NCBI RefSeq assembly: GCF_031344075.1
Contig: NZ_JAVJAN010000011.1
Span: forward strand, 1 to 64,000
Origin: Clostridium aquiflavi
GTDB lineage: Bacteria > Bacillota > Clostridia > Clostridiales > Clostridiaceae
DNA length: 64,000 bases
Reading direction: 5' to 3'
Shown here piece by piece: positions 7,692 through 16,200 of the stretch. The position numbers and the translations under genes are program-made. The first letter of the stretch is position 1, and each line of letters opens with the position of its first letter. The notes beneath the pieces were generated by a model, which did not search any database, was not told the DNA's origin, and worked only from the letters and a program-made list of their open reading frames with translations.

Positions 7692-7740
7692 TTTTATTAT
7701 TCCTCCTAGAATCATTATACAAAATCGTTTACATTAATAT

Positions 7741-7769
7741 ATATTCTATACAATCTATTAAATTCCTTT
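7741..7769 (-). promoter_or_regulatory. Sigma-H promoter of spoVS
   Basis: Minus strand AAAGGAATT (7761-7769), 11-base spacer, ATAGAATAT (7741-7749). Every specified position of the B. subtilis sigma-H consensus (RNAGGAWWW, 11-12 bases, RNNGAATWW) is matched. Confidence 0.75.
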
Positions 7770-7795
7770 TATTTAGTATAATATTTTATAAAGAA

Positions 7796-7834
7796 AAAAG
7801 ATAAAATGTATAATAATTATACATTTTATCTTTT
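7796..7834 (-). terminator. Terminator after rny
   Basis: A perfect 17-bp stem (7796-7812 with 7818-7834), ending in TTTTTTC on the minus strand, directly follows the rny stop codon. Confidence 0.85.
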
Positions 7835-7838
7835 AATT

Positions 7839-9383
7839 TTATTTAGCAAAGTCTACTGTTCTAGTTTCTCTTATTACATTAATCTTAATTTGTCCTGGAT
7901 ATTCAAGTTGTTCTTCTACGCTCTTCACTAAATTTCTAGCTAATTCAGCAGTACCAGCATCGTCAACTTTATCTGGTTTAACAATAATTCTTATTTCTCT
8001 TCCAGCTTGAATGGCATATGACTTTTCTACACCCTCATAAGAATTTGCGATTTCTTCTAATTTTTCCAATCTCTTAATATATGCTTCTAATGTTTCTCTT
8101 CTTGCCCCCGGTCTAGCTGCTGATATAGCATCTGCCGCTTGAACCAATACTGCTTCTAAAGATTGCATTTCCACATCTCCATGATGGGCTGCTACAGCAT
8201 TTATCACCAATGGTTGCTCATGATATTTCTTAGCAAGGTCTCCTCCAATTAGTGCATGAGGACCTTCTTGCTCCTGATCTACAGCTTTACCGATATCATG
8301 TAGTAATCCTGCTCTTTTAGCTAGAGTAACATCTAAACCTAATTCTGAAGCCATTAAACCAGCTAAATATGAAACTTCTATGGAATGTTTTAATACATTT
8401 TGACCATAACTAGTTCTATACTTTAATCTGCCAAGTAGTCTTATAAGTTCTGGATGTAATCCATTTATTCCAGTTTCTAGGGTCGCTTGTTCCCCTTCTT
8501 CTTTTATATCATTTTCTACATCTTTAACTGCTCTTTCGACCATCTCTTCGATTCTTGCTGGATGTATTCTACCATCCACTATCAACTTTTCAAGTGCTAT
8601 TCTTGCAACTTCTCTCCTTATTGGATCAAAGCTTGAAAGAATAACTGCTTCTGGAGTATCATCTATTATTAAATCTACTCCGGTTAATGTTTCTAGAGTT
8701 CTAATGTTTCTTCCTTCTCTACCTATTATTCTACCCTTCATTTCATCATTTGGTAGCGCAACAACATGCACAGTAGTTTCAGACACATGATCCGCAGCAC
8801 ATCTTTGAATAGCAGTCGTGATTATTTCTCTTGATCTTTTGTCTGCTTCTTCTTTTGCTTTGCTTTCGATTTCTTTTATCATCAATGCAGCATCATGTGA
8901 AATTTCTCTTTTAATTTCGTCTAAAAGAATTTTACGAGCTTCTTCACTAGAAAGAGATGAAATTCTTTCCAATTCTTCTCTTCTTTGAGTATATATTTCT
9001 TTTACATTGGCTTCTACTTGATCTATATCAAGCATTCTTTGATTAATTTTTTCTTCTCTTTTTTCTAGCGTATCACTCTTTTTATCAAGTGATTCTTCTT
9101 TTTGAATAACTCTTCTTTCAAGTCTTTGAATCTCATTTCTTCTTTCACGAGATTCTTTTTCAAAATCATTTCTTAACTTATGAACCTCTTCCTTAGCTTC
9201 AAGTATTGTTTCTTTTTGAAGAGCTTCTGCTTCTCTTTTAGCTCTTTCTAAAACATCTTGTGCCTCATTTTCAAGAGATTCAATTTTATCCTTCGATACT
9301 TTTTGTATCATTTTATAAAGTAGTATTCCTAATACTAATAATATAATTAAATTTACTATTATTATTAAAATCCAAAATTTCAT
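7839..9383 (-). CDS. rny: Ribonuclease Y
   Basis: Membrane-anchored endoribonuclease that starts bulk mRNA decay in Firmicutes and processes riboswitch and operon transcripts. The 514-residue product has the standard layout: an N-terminal transmembrane helix (about residues 3-22), a long Glu/Arg/Lys-rich coiled coil (~25-190), a KH domain containing GRIIGREGRNIRTLE, and a C-terminal HD domain with LLHDIGKA as the metal site. The ATG is preceded by AGGAGGTG, part of which can be closed by a small TAGCTT/AAGCTA hairpin. A strong sigma-A promoter lies ~110-140 bases upstream, giving a leader of ~100 bases. Confidence 0.97.
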   Translation of the reverse strand: MKFWILIIIVNLIILLVLGILLYKMIQKVSKDKIESLENEAQDVLERAKREAEALQKETILEAKEEVHKLRNDFEKESRERRNEIQRLERRVIQKEESLDKKSDTLEKREEKINQRMLDIDQVEANVKEIYTQRREELERISSLSSEEARKILLDEIKREISHDAALMIKEIESKAKEEADKRSREIITTAIQRCAADHVSETTVHVVALPNDEMKGRIIGREGRNIRTLETLTGVDLIIDDTPEAVILSSFDPIRREVARIALEKLIVDGRIHPARIEEMVERAVKDVENDIKEEGEQATLETGINGLHPELIRLLGRLKYRTSYGQNVLKHSIEVSYLAGLMASELGLDVTLAKRAGLLHDIGKAVDQEQEGPHALIGGDLAKKYHEQPLVINAVAAHHGDVEMQSLEAVLVQAADAISAARPGARRETLEAYIKRLEKLEEIANSYEGVEKSYAIQAGREIRIIVKPDKVDDAGTAELARNLVKSVEEQLEYPGQIKINVIRETRTVDFAK

Positions 9384-9395
9384 ATAAACACCTCC

Positions 9396-9410
9396 TAGCT
9401 TGTTAAGCTA
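9396..9410 (-). promoter_or_regulatory. Small hairpin abutting the rny ribosome binding site
   Basis: On the minus strand TAGCTT and AAGCTA (9405-9410 and 9396-9401) can pair around a three-base loop directly next to GGAGGTG. It could modulate translation of rny. Confidence 0.35.
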
Positions 9411-9493
9411 TCTATTTTTGTAAACAAGAAATCATAGTAGGTGTCATATTATTCTCACTGTATTGGGAATATGATAAACCAGTATTCCTTTTT

Positions 9494-9522
9494 ATTCTAT
9501 ATTAAAAATAAAATTATGTCAA
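9494..9522 (-). promoter_or_regulatory. Strong sigma-A promoter of rny
   Basis: Minus strand TTGACA (9517-9522), 17-base spacer, TAGAAT (9494-9499). This lies in the 337-base gap 9384-9720. The part from 9523 to 9676 shows no gene or structure that I can support. Confidence 0.8.
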
Positions 9523-9676
9523 GCTTGCTATGATATTGTTATCATGCTCATATTTACTGAGTTACAAGAGTTTTTTTTATTTGTATTTGCTATAAAATTT
9601 TAGTAATAACAACATATATAATCATAAAAATATTTTCATATAACAATATTTATATATATCATCCTTTTTATTGTAA

Positions 9677-9708
9677 AAAAAGCAAAAGAAATAATCCTTT
9701 TGCTTTTT
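9677..9708 (-). terminator. Terminator after recA
   Basis: A perfect 12-bp stem (9677-9688 with 9697-9708) with an eight-base loop, followed by a T-run on the minus strand, 12 bases past the recA stop. Confidence 0.85.
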
Positions 9709-9720
9709 ATAATTATCTAT

Positions 9721-10791
9721 TTATTTATCTGATTGTTCCTTATTTTCTTTATTTTTAACTTCAGATGATGTTTCATTTATAACAGCATCCATCAATGGAA
9801 GATTATGTTTTTCTCTTATTTGATTTTCTACATCTAATGCAACTTCTGGATTTTCTTTTAAGTATTGTTTAGCATTTTCTCTACCTTGACCCAACCTTAT
9901 GTCTCCATATGAGAACCATGCCCCACTCTTTTGTACTATTTCTTCCTTAACTCCAACATCTAATATGTTTCCTTCTCTTGAAATACCTTCGTTATACATT
10001 ATGTCAAATTCTGCTTGTTTAAAAGGTGGTGCTACTTTATTCTTTGTTACTTTTATTCTTGTTCTATTACCAACAATACCATCACCTTGTTTTATAGAGT
10101 CTATTCTCCTTACATCAAGTCTTACTGATGCATAGAACTTTAATGCTCTTCCTCCTGTTGTTGTTTCAGGTGAACCAAACATTACTCCAACTTTTTCTCT
10201 CAATTGGTTAATGAAAATTGCTATGCAATTTGTTTTACTAATTGTACCTGCTAGTTTTCTTAATGCTTGTGACATTAGTCTTGCTTGAAGTCCAATATGA
10301 GAATCTCCCATTTCTCCTTCAATTTCAGCTTTAGGAACCAATGCTGCAACAGAGTCAACTATAATTACATCAATTGCACCTGAACGAACTAATGCTTCTG
10401 CTATTTCAAGACCTTGTTCTCCTGTATCTGGCTGAGAAACTATAAGATTTTCTGTATCTACCCCTAAGTTTCTTGCATAAGATGGATCTAATGCATGTTC
10501 TGCATCTATAAATCCTACTGCTCCACCTTTTTTCTGTGCTTCTGCAGCTATATGAAGAGCTATTGTTGTTTTACCTGAACTTTCAGGACCATAAATTTCA
10601 ATAATTCTTCCCTTTGGAACTCCACCAATTCCAAGTGCTATATCTAAATCTAAACATCCAGTAGAAATTGAATCAATATTTAAAACACTGTCTTCACCTA
10701 ATTTCATAACTGAACCTTTACCAAATTGCTTTTCTATTTGTCCCATTGCATTTTCAATTGCTTTTAATTTATTTACATCTATATTAGCCAT
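9721..10791 (-). CDS. recA: Recombinase A
   Basis: RecA forms filaments on single-stranded DNA, drives homologous strand exchange and triggers LexA self-cleavage. The 356-residue product has the Walker A motif GPESSGKT at 68-75, the Walker B-like VIIVDSVAAL, the L1/L2 loop region with GGRALKFYASVR, and the usual Lys/Glu-rich C-terminal tail. The ATG is preceded by AAGGTAAC. It is transcribed alone from its own promoter with a LexA box over the start site, so it should be SOS-induced. The cinA gene often found next to recA in Bacillus is absent. Confidence 0.98.
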   Translation of the reverse strand: MANIDVNKLKAIENAMGQIEKQFGKGSVMKLGEDSVLNIDSISTGCLDLDIALGIGGVPKGRIIEIYGPESSGKTTIALHIAAEAQKKGGAVGFIDAEHALDPSYARNLGVDTENLIVSQPDTGEQGLEIAEALVRSGAIDVIIVDSVAALVPKAEIEGEMGDSHIGLQARLMSQALRKLAGTISKTNCIAIFINQLREKVGVMFGSPETTTGGRALKFYASVRLDVRRIDSIKQGDGIVGNRTRIKVTKNKVAPPFKQAEFDIMYNEGISREGNILDVGVKEEIVQKSGAWFSYGDIRLGQGRENAKQYLKENPEVALDVENQIREKHNLPLMDAVINETSSEVKNKENKEQSDK

Positions 10792-10811
10792 AATGTTACC
10801 TTCCTCTCATC

Positions 10812-10823
10812 GAACTTATGTTC
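10812..10823. promoter_or_regulatory. LexA (DinR/Cheo) box of recA
   Basis: CGAACTTATGTTC contains the Gram-positive SOS operator GAAC-N4-GTTC at 10812-10823, just downstream of the recA -10 hexamer. Confidence 0.85.
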
Positions 10824-10831
10824 TGTATATA

Positions 10832-10860
10832 ATTATAATTTAACTATTATTATTAGTCAA
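10832..10860 (-). promoter_or_regulatory. recA promoter
   Basis: Minus strand TTGACT (10855-10860), 17-base spacer, TATAAT (10832-10837). The LexA box begins nine bases beyond the -10, overlapping the start site. Confidence 0.85.
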
Positions 10861-10873
10861 CAGTATTGATAAA

Positions 10874-10909
10874 AATTCCCCCTTTAAAATACATCTTAAA
10901 GAAGGAATT
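10874..10909 (-). terminator. Terminator after pgsA
   Basis: AATTCC pairs with GGAATT and CTTTAA with TTAAAG around a short loop. It is followed on the minus strand by TTTTTATC, 40 bases past the pgsA stop. Confidence 0.65.
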
Positions 10910-10948
10910 TATTATAATTATATCCATGTTATATTATTTTAAACTTAT

Positions 10949-11539
10949 CTATTTATTAGTAGATATTGAATCTTTGTTTTTCTTAAAATATTCATATCCT
11001 GAAATTATAGTTATTATAACAGCTGCTATTAGCATTATATTTGGAACTGTACTAAAGAATCCTTTCCAAAATTCACTATTAATAACTAAATTAGTTAAAT
11101 ACTTTGAGTCACCTATACTAACTTGTAATAGCAATAATACTATAGCTATTATTTGTATTACTGTTTTTATCTTTCCCCACCAACTTGCTGCTATAACTCT
11201 TCCCTCAGAAGCAGCCAATGTTCTTAAGCCTGATACTGCAAATTCACGTGCTATTATTATAACAGCAGCCCAACTTGGAACTATATGCATTTCAACTAAT
11301 GTAATTAGTGCAGTTGTCACTAATAGTTTATCAGCTAAAGGATCCATAAATTTTCCAAAGTTAGTAACTTGGTTTCTACTTCTTGCAATATATCCATCAA
11401 GCTTATCTGTTAAAGCAGCTAAAACAAATATTATAGTAGCTATAAAACTACCATATGGTATTCCTTTAACAACTATAAATATCAGAAAAATAGGTACCAA
11501 AAATATTCTAATTAAAGTCAACTTATTTGCAAGATTCAT
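10949..11539 (-). CDS. pgsA: CDP-diacylglycerol-glycerol-3-phosphate 3-phosphatidyltransferase
   Basis: Makes phosphatidylglycerol phosphate from CDP-diacylglycerol and glycerol-3-phosphate, the committed step to the main anionic membrane lipid. The 196-residue integral membrane protein has about five hydrophobic segments and the CDP-alcohol phosphatidyltransferase motif as DKLDGYIARSRNQVTNFGKFMDPLADK, with all three catalytic aspartates. The start is the ATG at 11539, nine bases after AGGAG, and overlaps the end of rimO by 17 bases, so translation is probably coupled. cdsA at 38653-39447 makes its substrate. Confidence 0.95.
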   Translation of the reverse strand: MNLANKLTLIRIFLVPIFLIFIVVKGIPYGSFIATIIFVLAALTDKLDGYIARSRNQVTNFGKFMDPLADKLLVTTALITLVEMHIVPSWAAVIIIAREFAVSGLRTLAASEGRVIAASWWGKIKTVIQIIAIVLLLLQVSIGDSKYLTNLVINSEFWKGFFSTVPNIMLIAAVIITIISGYEYFKKNKDSISTNK

Positions 11540-12863
11540 CTTCAACAACTCCTATTAAATCGTAATCCATATTTTTGATTATTTTTACTTTAACGAATTC
11601 ACCTATCTCCAATGGCTTAGGAGATTCAAAAAATACATTTCCATCTATATCAGGTGCCATCTCAAAATTTCTACCTTTATAGCATTCACCATCATATTCT
11701 TCAATTAGAATATCATATTTTTTGCCAACTTTCAATTTATTTATATTATTAGAAATCTTTTCTTGAGATAACATTAACTTTTCTTCTCTTTCGCTCTTTA
11801 TCTCTTCATCTATTTGTCCATCCATTCTTGAAGCCGGTGTATCTTCTTCTCTTGAATATTTAAAAACTCCTACTTTATCTAATTTATATTCTTGTAAGAA
11901 TTCTAAAATTTCTTGAAAGTCTTCTTGTGTTTCTTGTGGAAATCCTACTATGAATGTTGTTCTAATTGTAATATTTGGTATATTCTTTCTAAGTTTTTCT
12001 ATTTTATCAGTTATGTCTTTCTTGCTTGTTTTTCTTCCCATAAGCTTTAATACATGATCACTTATGTGCTGTATAGGTATATCTAAATATTTTACTACTT
12101 TATCATTAGATGCGATTTCTTCTATTAATTCATCATATATGGCTTCGGGATAGCAATATAATACTCTAATCCACTTTATTCCTTCTATTTTAGATAACTC
12201 TTTTAATAATACATGAAGATTTTTCTTACCATAAATATCACTACCATATTGTGTTGTATCTTGAGCTATTAATATTAACTCTTTAACACCTTTACTTGCT
12301 AAGTCTGTAGCTTCACTAATTATATTTTCCATCCTTCTACTTCTAAATTTTCCCCTTATTTTAGGAATTATACAATATGTGCAAAAATTATTACAACCTT
12401 CTGCAATTCTTATATATGCACTTTCCTTTTGTGTTGTAAGAATTCTGTCTCCTTCATTTATGTTTTCATCAGAATAATTTAATAATTGAGAAGCTTCTTT
12501 ATCTCCTTCAATAAGTTCTGTAATAACTTTATCTATTTTATTATAATCATTAACTCCTAACATTATGTCTATTTCAGGTATAAGATTTTTTAATTCATCA
12601 CCATATCTTTGTATTAAACATCCTGTTGCTATAAGAAGCTTACACTTGTAATTATTTTTATATTCAGCCATTTCTAAAATAGTATCTATTGATTCTTGTT
12701 TAGCCGACTCTATAAACCCACATGTATTTACAATTATAACATCTGCTTCTTTTGCATTATTAGTTATTTCATATTCATTACTCATTTTTCCAAGGATGAT
12801 TTCAGAATCCACTCTATTTTTATCGCATCCTAAACTCACCATTCCAACTTTGTACTTAGTCAA
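11523..12863 (-). CDS. rimO: Ribosomal protein uS12 methylthiotransferase
   Basis: Radical SAM enzyme that adds a methylthio group to an aspartate of ribosomal protein S12. The 446 residues show the methylthiotransferase layout: an N-terminal UPF0004 domain with three cluster cysteines (SLGCDKNRVD, NTCGFI, ATGCL), a radical SAM core with CNNFCTYC (near residue 155) and a C-terminal TRAM domain. The SLGCxKNxVDSE opening favours RimO over MiaB. The start is TTG, eight bases after AGGAGG. It overlaps pgsA and follows ftsK by ~100 bases. Confidence 0.94.
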   Translation of the reverse strand: MTKYKVGMVSLGCDKNRVDSEIILGKMSNEYEITNNAKEADVIIVNTCGFIESAKQESIDTILEMAEYKNNYKCKLLIATGCLIQRYGDELKNLIPEIDIMLGVNDYNKIDKVITELIEGDKEASQLLNYSDENINEGDRILTTQKESAYIRIAEGCNNFCTYCIIPKIRGKFRSRRMENIISEATDLASKGVKELILIAQDTTQYGSDIYGKKNLHVLLKELSKIEGIKWIRVLYCYPEAIYDELIEEIASNDKVVKYLDIPIQHISDHVLKLMGRKTSKKDITDKIEKLRKNIPNITIRTTFIVGFPQETQEDFQEILEFLQEYKLDKVGVFKYSREEDTPASRMDGQIDEEIKSEREEKLMLSQEKISNNINKLKVGKKYDILIEEYDGECYKGRNFEMAPDIDGNVFFESPKPLEIGEFVKVKIIKNMDYDLIGVVEDESCK

Positions 12864-12964
12864 GTTTTTGTCCTCCTGTATTTTAATGTTTTTAATTATA
12901 CCAAATTAATTATAATATTTATAGCTATATTATCAACTATAATTAATTATTTAAGTTTTCTTTT

Positions 12965-15319
12965 TTAATTCTCATCTTTATCATCATATAATTCTTCTTT
13001 GGTAATCAATATCTTTCTTGGTCTACTTCCATCTTTTTCAGATATTATACCTCTTTCTTCTAACTGATCCATTATTCTAGAAGCCCTATTAAATCCTATC
13101 CTAAGTTTCCTTTGAAGAAAAGAAGTTGATGCTTGCTCGTATTCAATTACCGCATTTATGGCATCATTAAGTAGTTCATCAACATCATCACCATTTTCTG
13201 ATATTGATGATTGAGCTTCATTATTTATATGCTCTATTATTTCTTCTTCATAATTACTAGTACCTTGACTTGATTTTACAAAGGATATAACTTGTTCTAC
13301 CTCTTCTTCTGATATAAAGCAACCTTGTACTCTAAGTGGTTTACTTTCACCAACTGGATAATATAACATATCTCCTTTACCAAGAAGTTTTTCTGCACCA
13401 GAACTATCAAGTATTGTTCTAGAATCTATTTGAGACGAAACTGCAAATGATATTCTAGATGGTATATTAGCTTTAATTACACCTGTTATTACATCTACTG
13501 ATGGTCTTTGAGTTGCTATGACTAAATGCATACCTGCTGCTCTAGCCATTTGTGCTAATCTACCTATATAATCTTCTACATCATTAGGGCAAACCATCAT
13601 TAAATCTGCCAATTCATCTACTATGATTACTATATAAGGAAGTTTTTCTTCTATTACTCCTTTATTAAATAATTCATTGTATGATTCCATATTTCTAACA
13701 CCCATTTCAGCAAAAAGCTTATATCTTTTTGTCATTTCATTTACTGCCCAATTAAGTGCTGCTGCTGCCTTTTTAGGATCAGTAACTACTGGAATTAAAA
13801 GATGTGGTATTCCATTATAAACATTGAGTTCAACAACCTTAGGATCTACCATAAGCAATTTAACTTCATTTGGACTATATTTATATAATAGACTTATTAT
13901 TAAAGAATTTATACATACACTTTTTCCTGAGCCCGTTGCCCCTGCAATTAATGTATGTGGCATCTTACTTAAGTCTCCTACAACACATTTCCCTGAAATA
14001 TCTTTTCCAAGAGCAAAAGCTAATTTTTTACTTGAATTAATAAATTCTTTTGATTCTAAAACTTCTCTTAAAAATACTGCTACTTGATGTGAATTAGGAA
14101 CTTCTATTCCTATAGCTGCCTTTCCTGGAATAGGTGCTTCTATTCTAATTCCTGACGCTGCTAATCCAAGAGCTATATCATCTGATAAATTAACTATTTT
14201 ACTAACTTTAACCCCAGGGCTTGGTTGTAATTCAAATCTTGTAACTGATGGACCTTTTGTTACTTGAGTCACTTTTGCATCCACCCCAAAATTTGATAAT
14301 ATTTCTTCAAGCTTACTAGCATTTTCTATCAATTCTTTTTTATCAGAACCCTTAAGTTTTTTGTTAATCTTTAAAAGTTCTAAACCTGGATAAAAATACG
14401 GCATATCCTCTTTATTTTGTTCGTGATAAAGGTTTTCTTCTATTTCACTGCTCATATTTTGTTTTTCTTCACTATTTAATTTTATTTTTTTATGAGTGGC
14501 TTTCTTCTCTTCTACAATATTTTCAGTAATTTGATTTTCTATATCAGACGAGAATTCACCTTCTACATCATCTTTAATATTATCATTTTTCATAAAATCT
14601 AAAATCTTTATTTTTTTATCTACAGTTGATAAAAATGCATCTTTTTCTTTACTAATTATTGGAACGTCTTCATCTTTTTCAACCACGTTTACAAATGTAT
14701 TATCTAAAACTTTAACATCTTTTTTAGATTTAGATTTTACATTTCTCTCGCTTTTTATTTTTTTTCCTTTGTCTTTGGCTACAATCACTAAATCATATAA
14801 ATTGATATCAAATATTAATATAAGTGAAATAACAGATAAAGTAAAAAATAATATATAAGTCCCTATTGCCCCCATAAACCTATATAAAGGGTAACATATA
14901 AAATAAGCTATTAATCCACCATGTAAACTTCCCTTATTATCAATAATAAATCTAATGTTATCTCCAAAACTATCTGTATCATTCATCATTTGAATATTTA
15001 TAACTGAACAAGTTAATATTAATATTAATATTAACATTAATATCCCTAAAAATCTTTTCCCGAACTTTACATTGCCTCTAGTTTTGATATATTGAAAACC
15101 AAAATATATTAGATATATAGGTATTGCATAAGAGCCTACACCTATTAATAAATAAGAAAAATTTTGTGCTAAAGAAGATAGTAATCCTGCTAAAGAAGTG
15201 TATATAGCTATGGCAAGTATTACGCCTATTGCCATATATATTATTCCTAATATATCATTATTTATATTGCTTTCTTTTTTAGTTTTTTTATTACTTCTTT
15301 TAGTTCCACTTCTGCTCAC
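12965..15319 (-). CDS. ftsK: DNA translocase FtsK/SpoIIIE
   Basis: ATP-driven DNA pump at the division or sporulation septum that clears chromosomal DNA. The 784 residues contain an N-terminal basic tail, about four to five transmembrane helices (~25-175), a low-complexity charged linker (~180-310), an alpha domain and a RecA-like motor with Walker A AGATGSGKSV near residue 461 and Walker B IVIIVDELADLMM. A C-terminal winged-helix gamma domain (~715-784; SFLQRKLRIGFNRASRIMDQLEERGI) reads DNA polarity sequences. The start is GTG, seven bases after GAGGTG. The tepA neighbour is also conserved in Bacillus (ymfB-spoIIIE). Confidence 0.95.
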   Translation of the reverse strand: MSRSGTKRSNKKTKKESNINNDILGIIYMAIGVILAIAIYTSLAGLLSSLAQNFSYLLIGVGSYAIPIYLIYFGFQYIKTRGNVKFGKRFLGILMLILILILTCSVINIQMMNDTDSFGDNIRFIIDNKGSLHGGLIAYFICYPLYRFMGAIGTYILFFTLSVISLILIFDINLYDLVIVAKDKGKKIKSERNVKSKSKKDVKVLDNTFVNVVEKDEDVPIISKEKDAFLSTVDKKIKILDFMKNDNIKDDVEGEFSSDIENQITENIVEEKKATHKKIKLNSEEKQNMSSEIEENLYHEQNKEDMPYFYPGLELLKINKKLKGSDKKELIENASKLEEILSNFGVDAKVTQVTKGPSVTRFELQPSPGVKVSKIVNLSDDIALGLAASGIRIEAPIPGKAAIGIEVPNSHQVAVFLREVLESKEFINSSKKLAFALGKDISGKCVVGDLSKMPHTLIAGATGSGKSVCINSLIISLLYKYSPNEVKLLMVDPKVVELNVYNGIPHLLIPVVTDPKKAAAALNWAVNEMTKRYKLFAEMGVRNMESYNELFNKGVIEEKLPYIVIIVDELADLMMVCPNDVEDYIGRLAQMARAAGMHLVIATQRPSVDVITGVIKANIPSRISFAVSSQIDSRTILDSSGAEKLLGKGDMLYYPVGESKPLRVQGCFISEEEVEQVISFVKSSQGTSNYEEEIIEHINNEAQSSISENGDDVDELLNDAINAVIEYEQASTSFLQRKLRIGFNRASRIMDQLEERGIISEKDGSRPRKILITKEELYDDKDEN

Positions 15320-15393
15320 ATTTAATCACCTCATTGTTAATTATTTCTACATAGATAAAACTTCTCCTTTAATAAGATACCACTAAAAATAAA

Positions 15394-15424
15394 AAACAGC
15401 TATAATTTTTTTCTATAGCTGTTT
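15394..15424 (-). terminator. Terminator after tepA
   Basis: A perfect 11-bp stem (15394-15404 with 15414-15424), followed on the minus strand by TTTATTTTTAG, 13 bases past the tepA stop. Confidence 0.85.
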
Positions 15425-15437
15425 AAATACTTAATTA

Positions 15438-16136
15438 TTATTCAGTTAATTCTTTTAATTTTGCTAAGGCTTCTTTTATTCCTCCAACTTCATCTATAAG
15501 TCCACAATCAACTGCTTGCTTACCAATAAGTATTGTTCCCACATCATTTAATAATTCATTTGTTTGTAGCATGAATTTTTCCAATTCTTCTTCTTTAATA
15601 TGTGATGTCCTTGTAATAAATTCATTTATTCTTTCTTGCATCTTTTTAAAGTATTCAAAAGTTTGTGCTACTCCTATTATAAATCCATTCATTCTAACTG
15701 GATGAACTATCATTGTTGCAGATGGAGTGATAAAAGAATAATCTGAAGCTGTTGCAAGAGGTACTCCTATTGAATGACCTCCGCCTGTTACTATTGATAC
15801 AGTTGGCTTAGATATACTTCTTATCATTTCTGCAATAGCAAGACCTGCCTCTACATCTCCACCAACAGTATTTAATACAATTAGAATACCTTTAACATTA
15901 TCGTTTTGTTCTAGATCTATCAATTGAGGTATAATATGCTCATATCTTGTTGCTTTAGTCTGAGGTGGTAATACCATATGACCCTCTATTTGACCTATTA
16001 TAGACAAAACTTGTATACTTTTATTTGGCGTTACAGGGGCTGTATTTCCAAATTCCCTTATAGATTGCATTTTGTTTTCGGCTTCACTGTTGTAATTTTT
16101 TTCATTATTATTTTCACCATTGAATATATTGTTCAT
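15438..16136 (-). CDS. tepA: ClpP-family serine peptidase TepA
   Basis: Translocation-enhancing, ClpP-like peptidase known as TepA/YmfB in Bacillus; its role is still poorly defined. The 232-residue product has the crotonase/ClpP fold markers VLNTVGGDVEAGLAIAEMI and a GGGHSIGVPLA stretch with the likely nucleophilic serine, then IVHPVRM with a candidate histidine. The start is the ATG at 16136, seven bases after GGGAGGAA; an ATG further upstream overlaps that site. It sits upstream of ftsK as in Bacillus, but the terminator at 15394-15424 separates the two transcripts. Confidence 0.88.
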   Translation of the reverse strand: MNNIFNGENNNEKNYNSEAENKMQSIREFGNTAPVTPNKSIQVLSIIGQIEGHMVLPPQTKATRYEHIIPQLIDLEQNDNVKGILIVLNTVGGDVEAGLAIAEMIRSISKPTVSIVTGGGHSIGVPLATASDYSFITPSATMIVHPVRMNGFIIGVAQTFEYFKKMQERINEFITRTSHIKEEELEKFMLQTNELLNDVGTILIGKQAVDCGLIDEVGGIKEALAKLKELTE

Positions 16137-16200
16137 AAAAACATTCCTCCCATACAATTATTTTGTACGGAAGGAATTATTATATACCTACTTATTTCAT

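Noticed and set aside
10866..11558. Long plus-strand open frame opposite pgsA
   Set aside because: It is the antisense shadow of a confident pgsA, has no ribosome binding site and no recognisable motif.
12904..12947. A/T inverted repeat between ftsK and rimO as a terminator
   Set aside because: It pairs AATTAATTATA with TATAATTAATT but has no T-run after it on the coding strand and A/T only; too weak to call.
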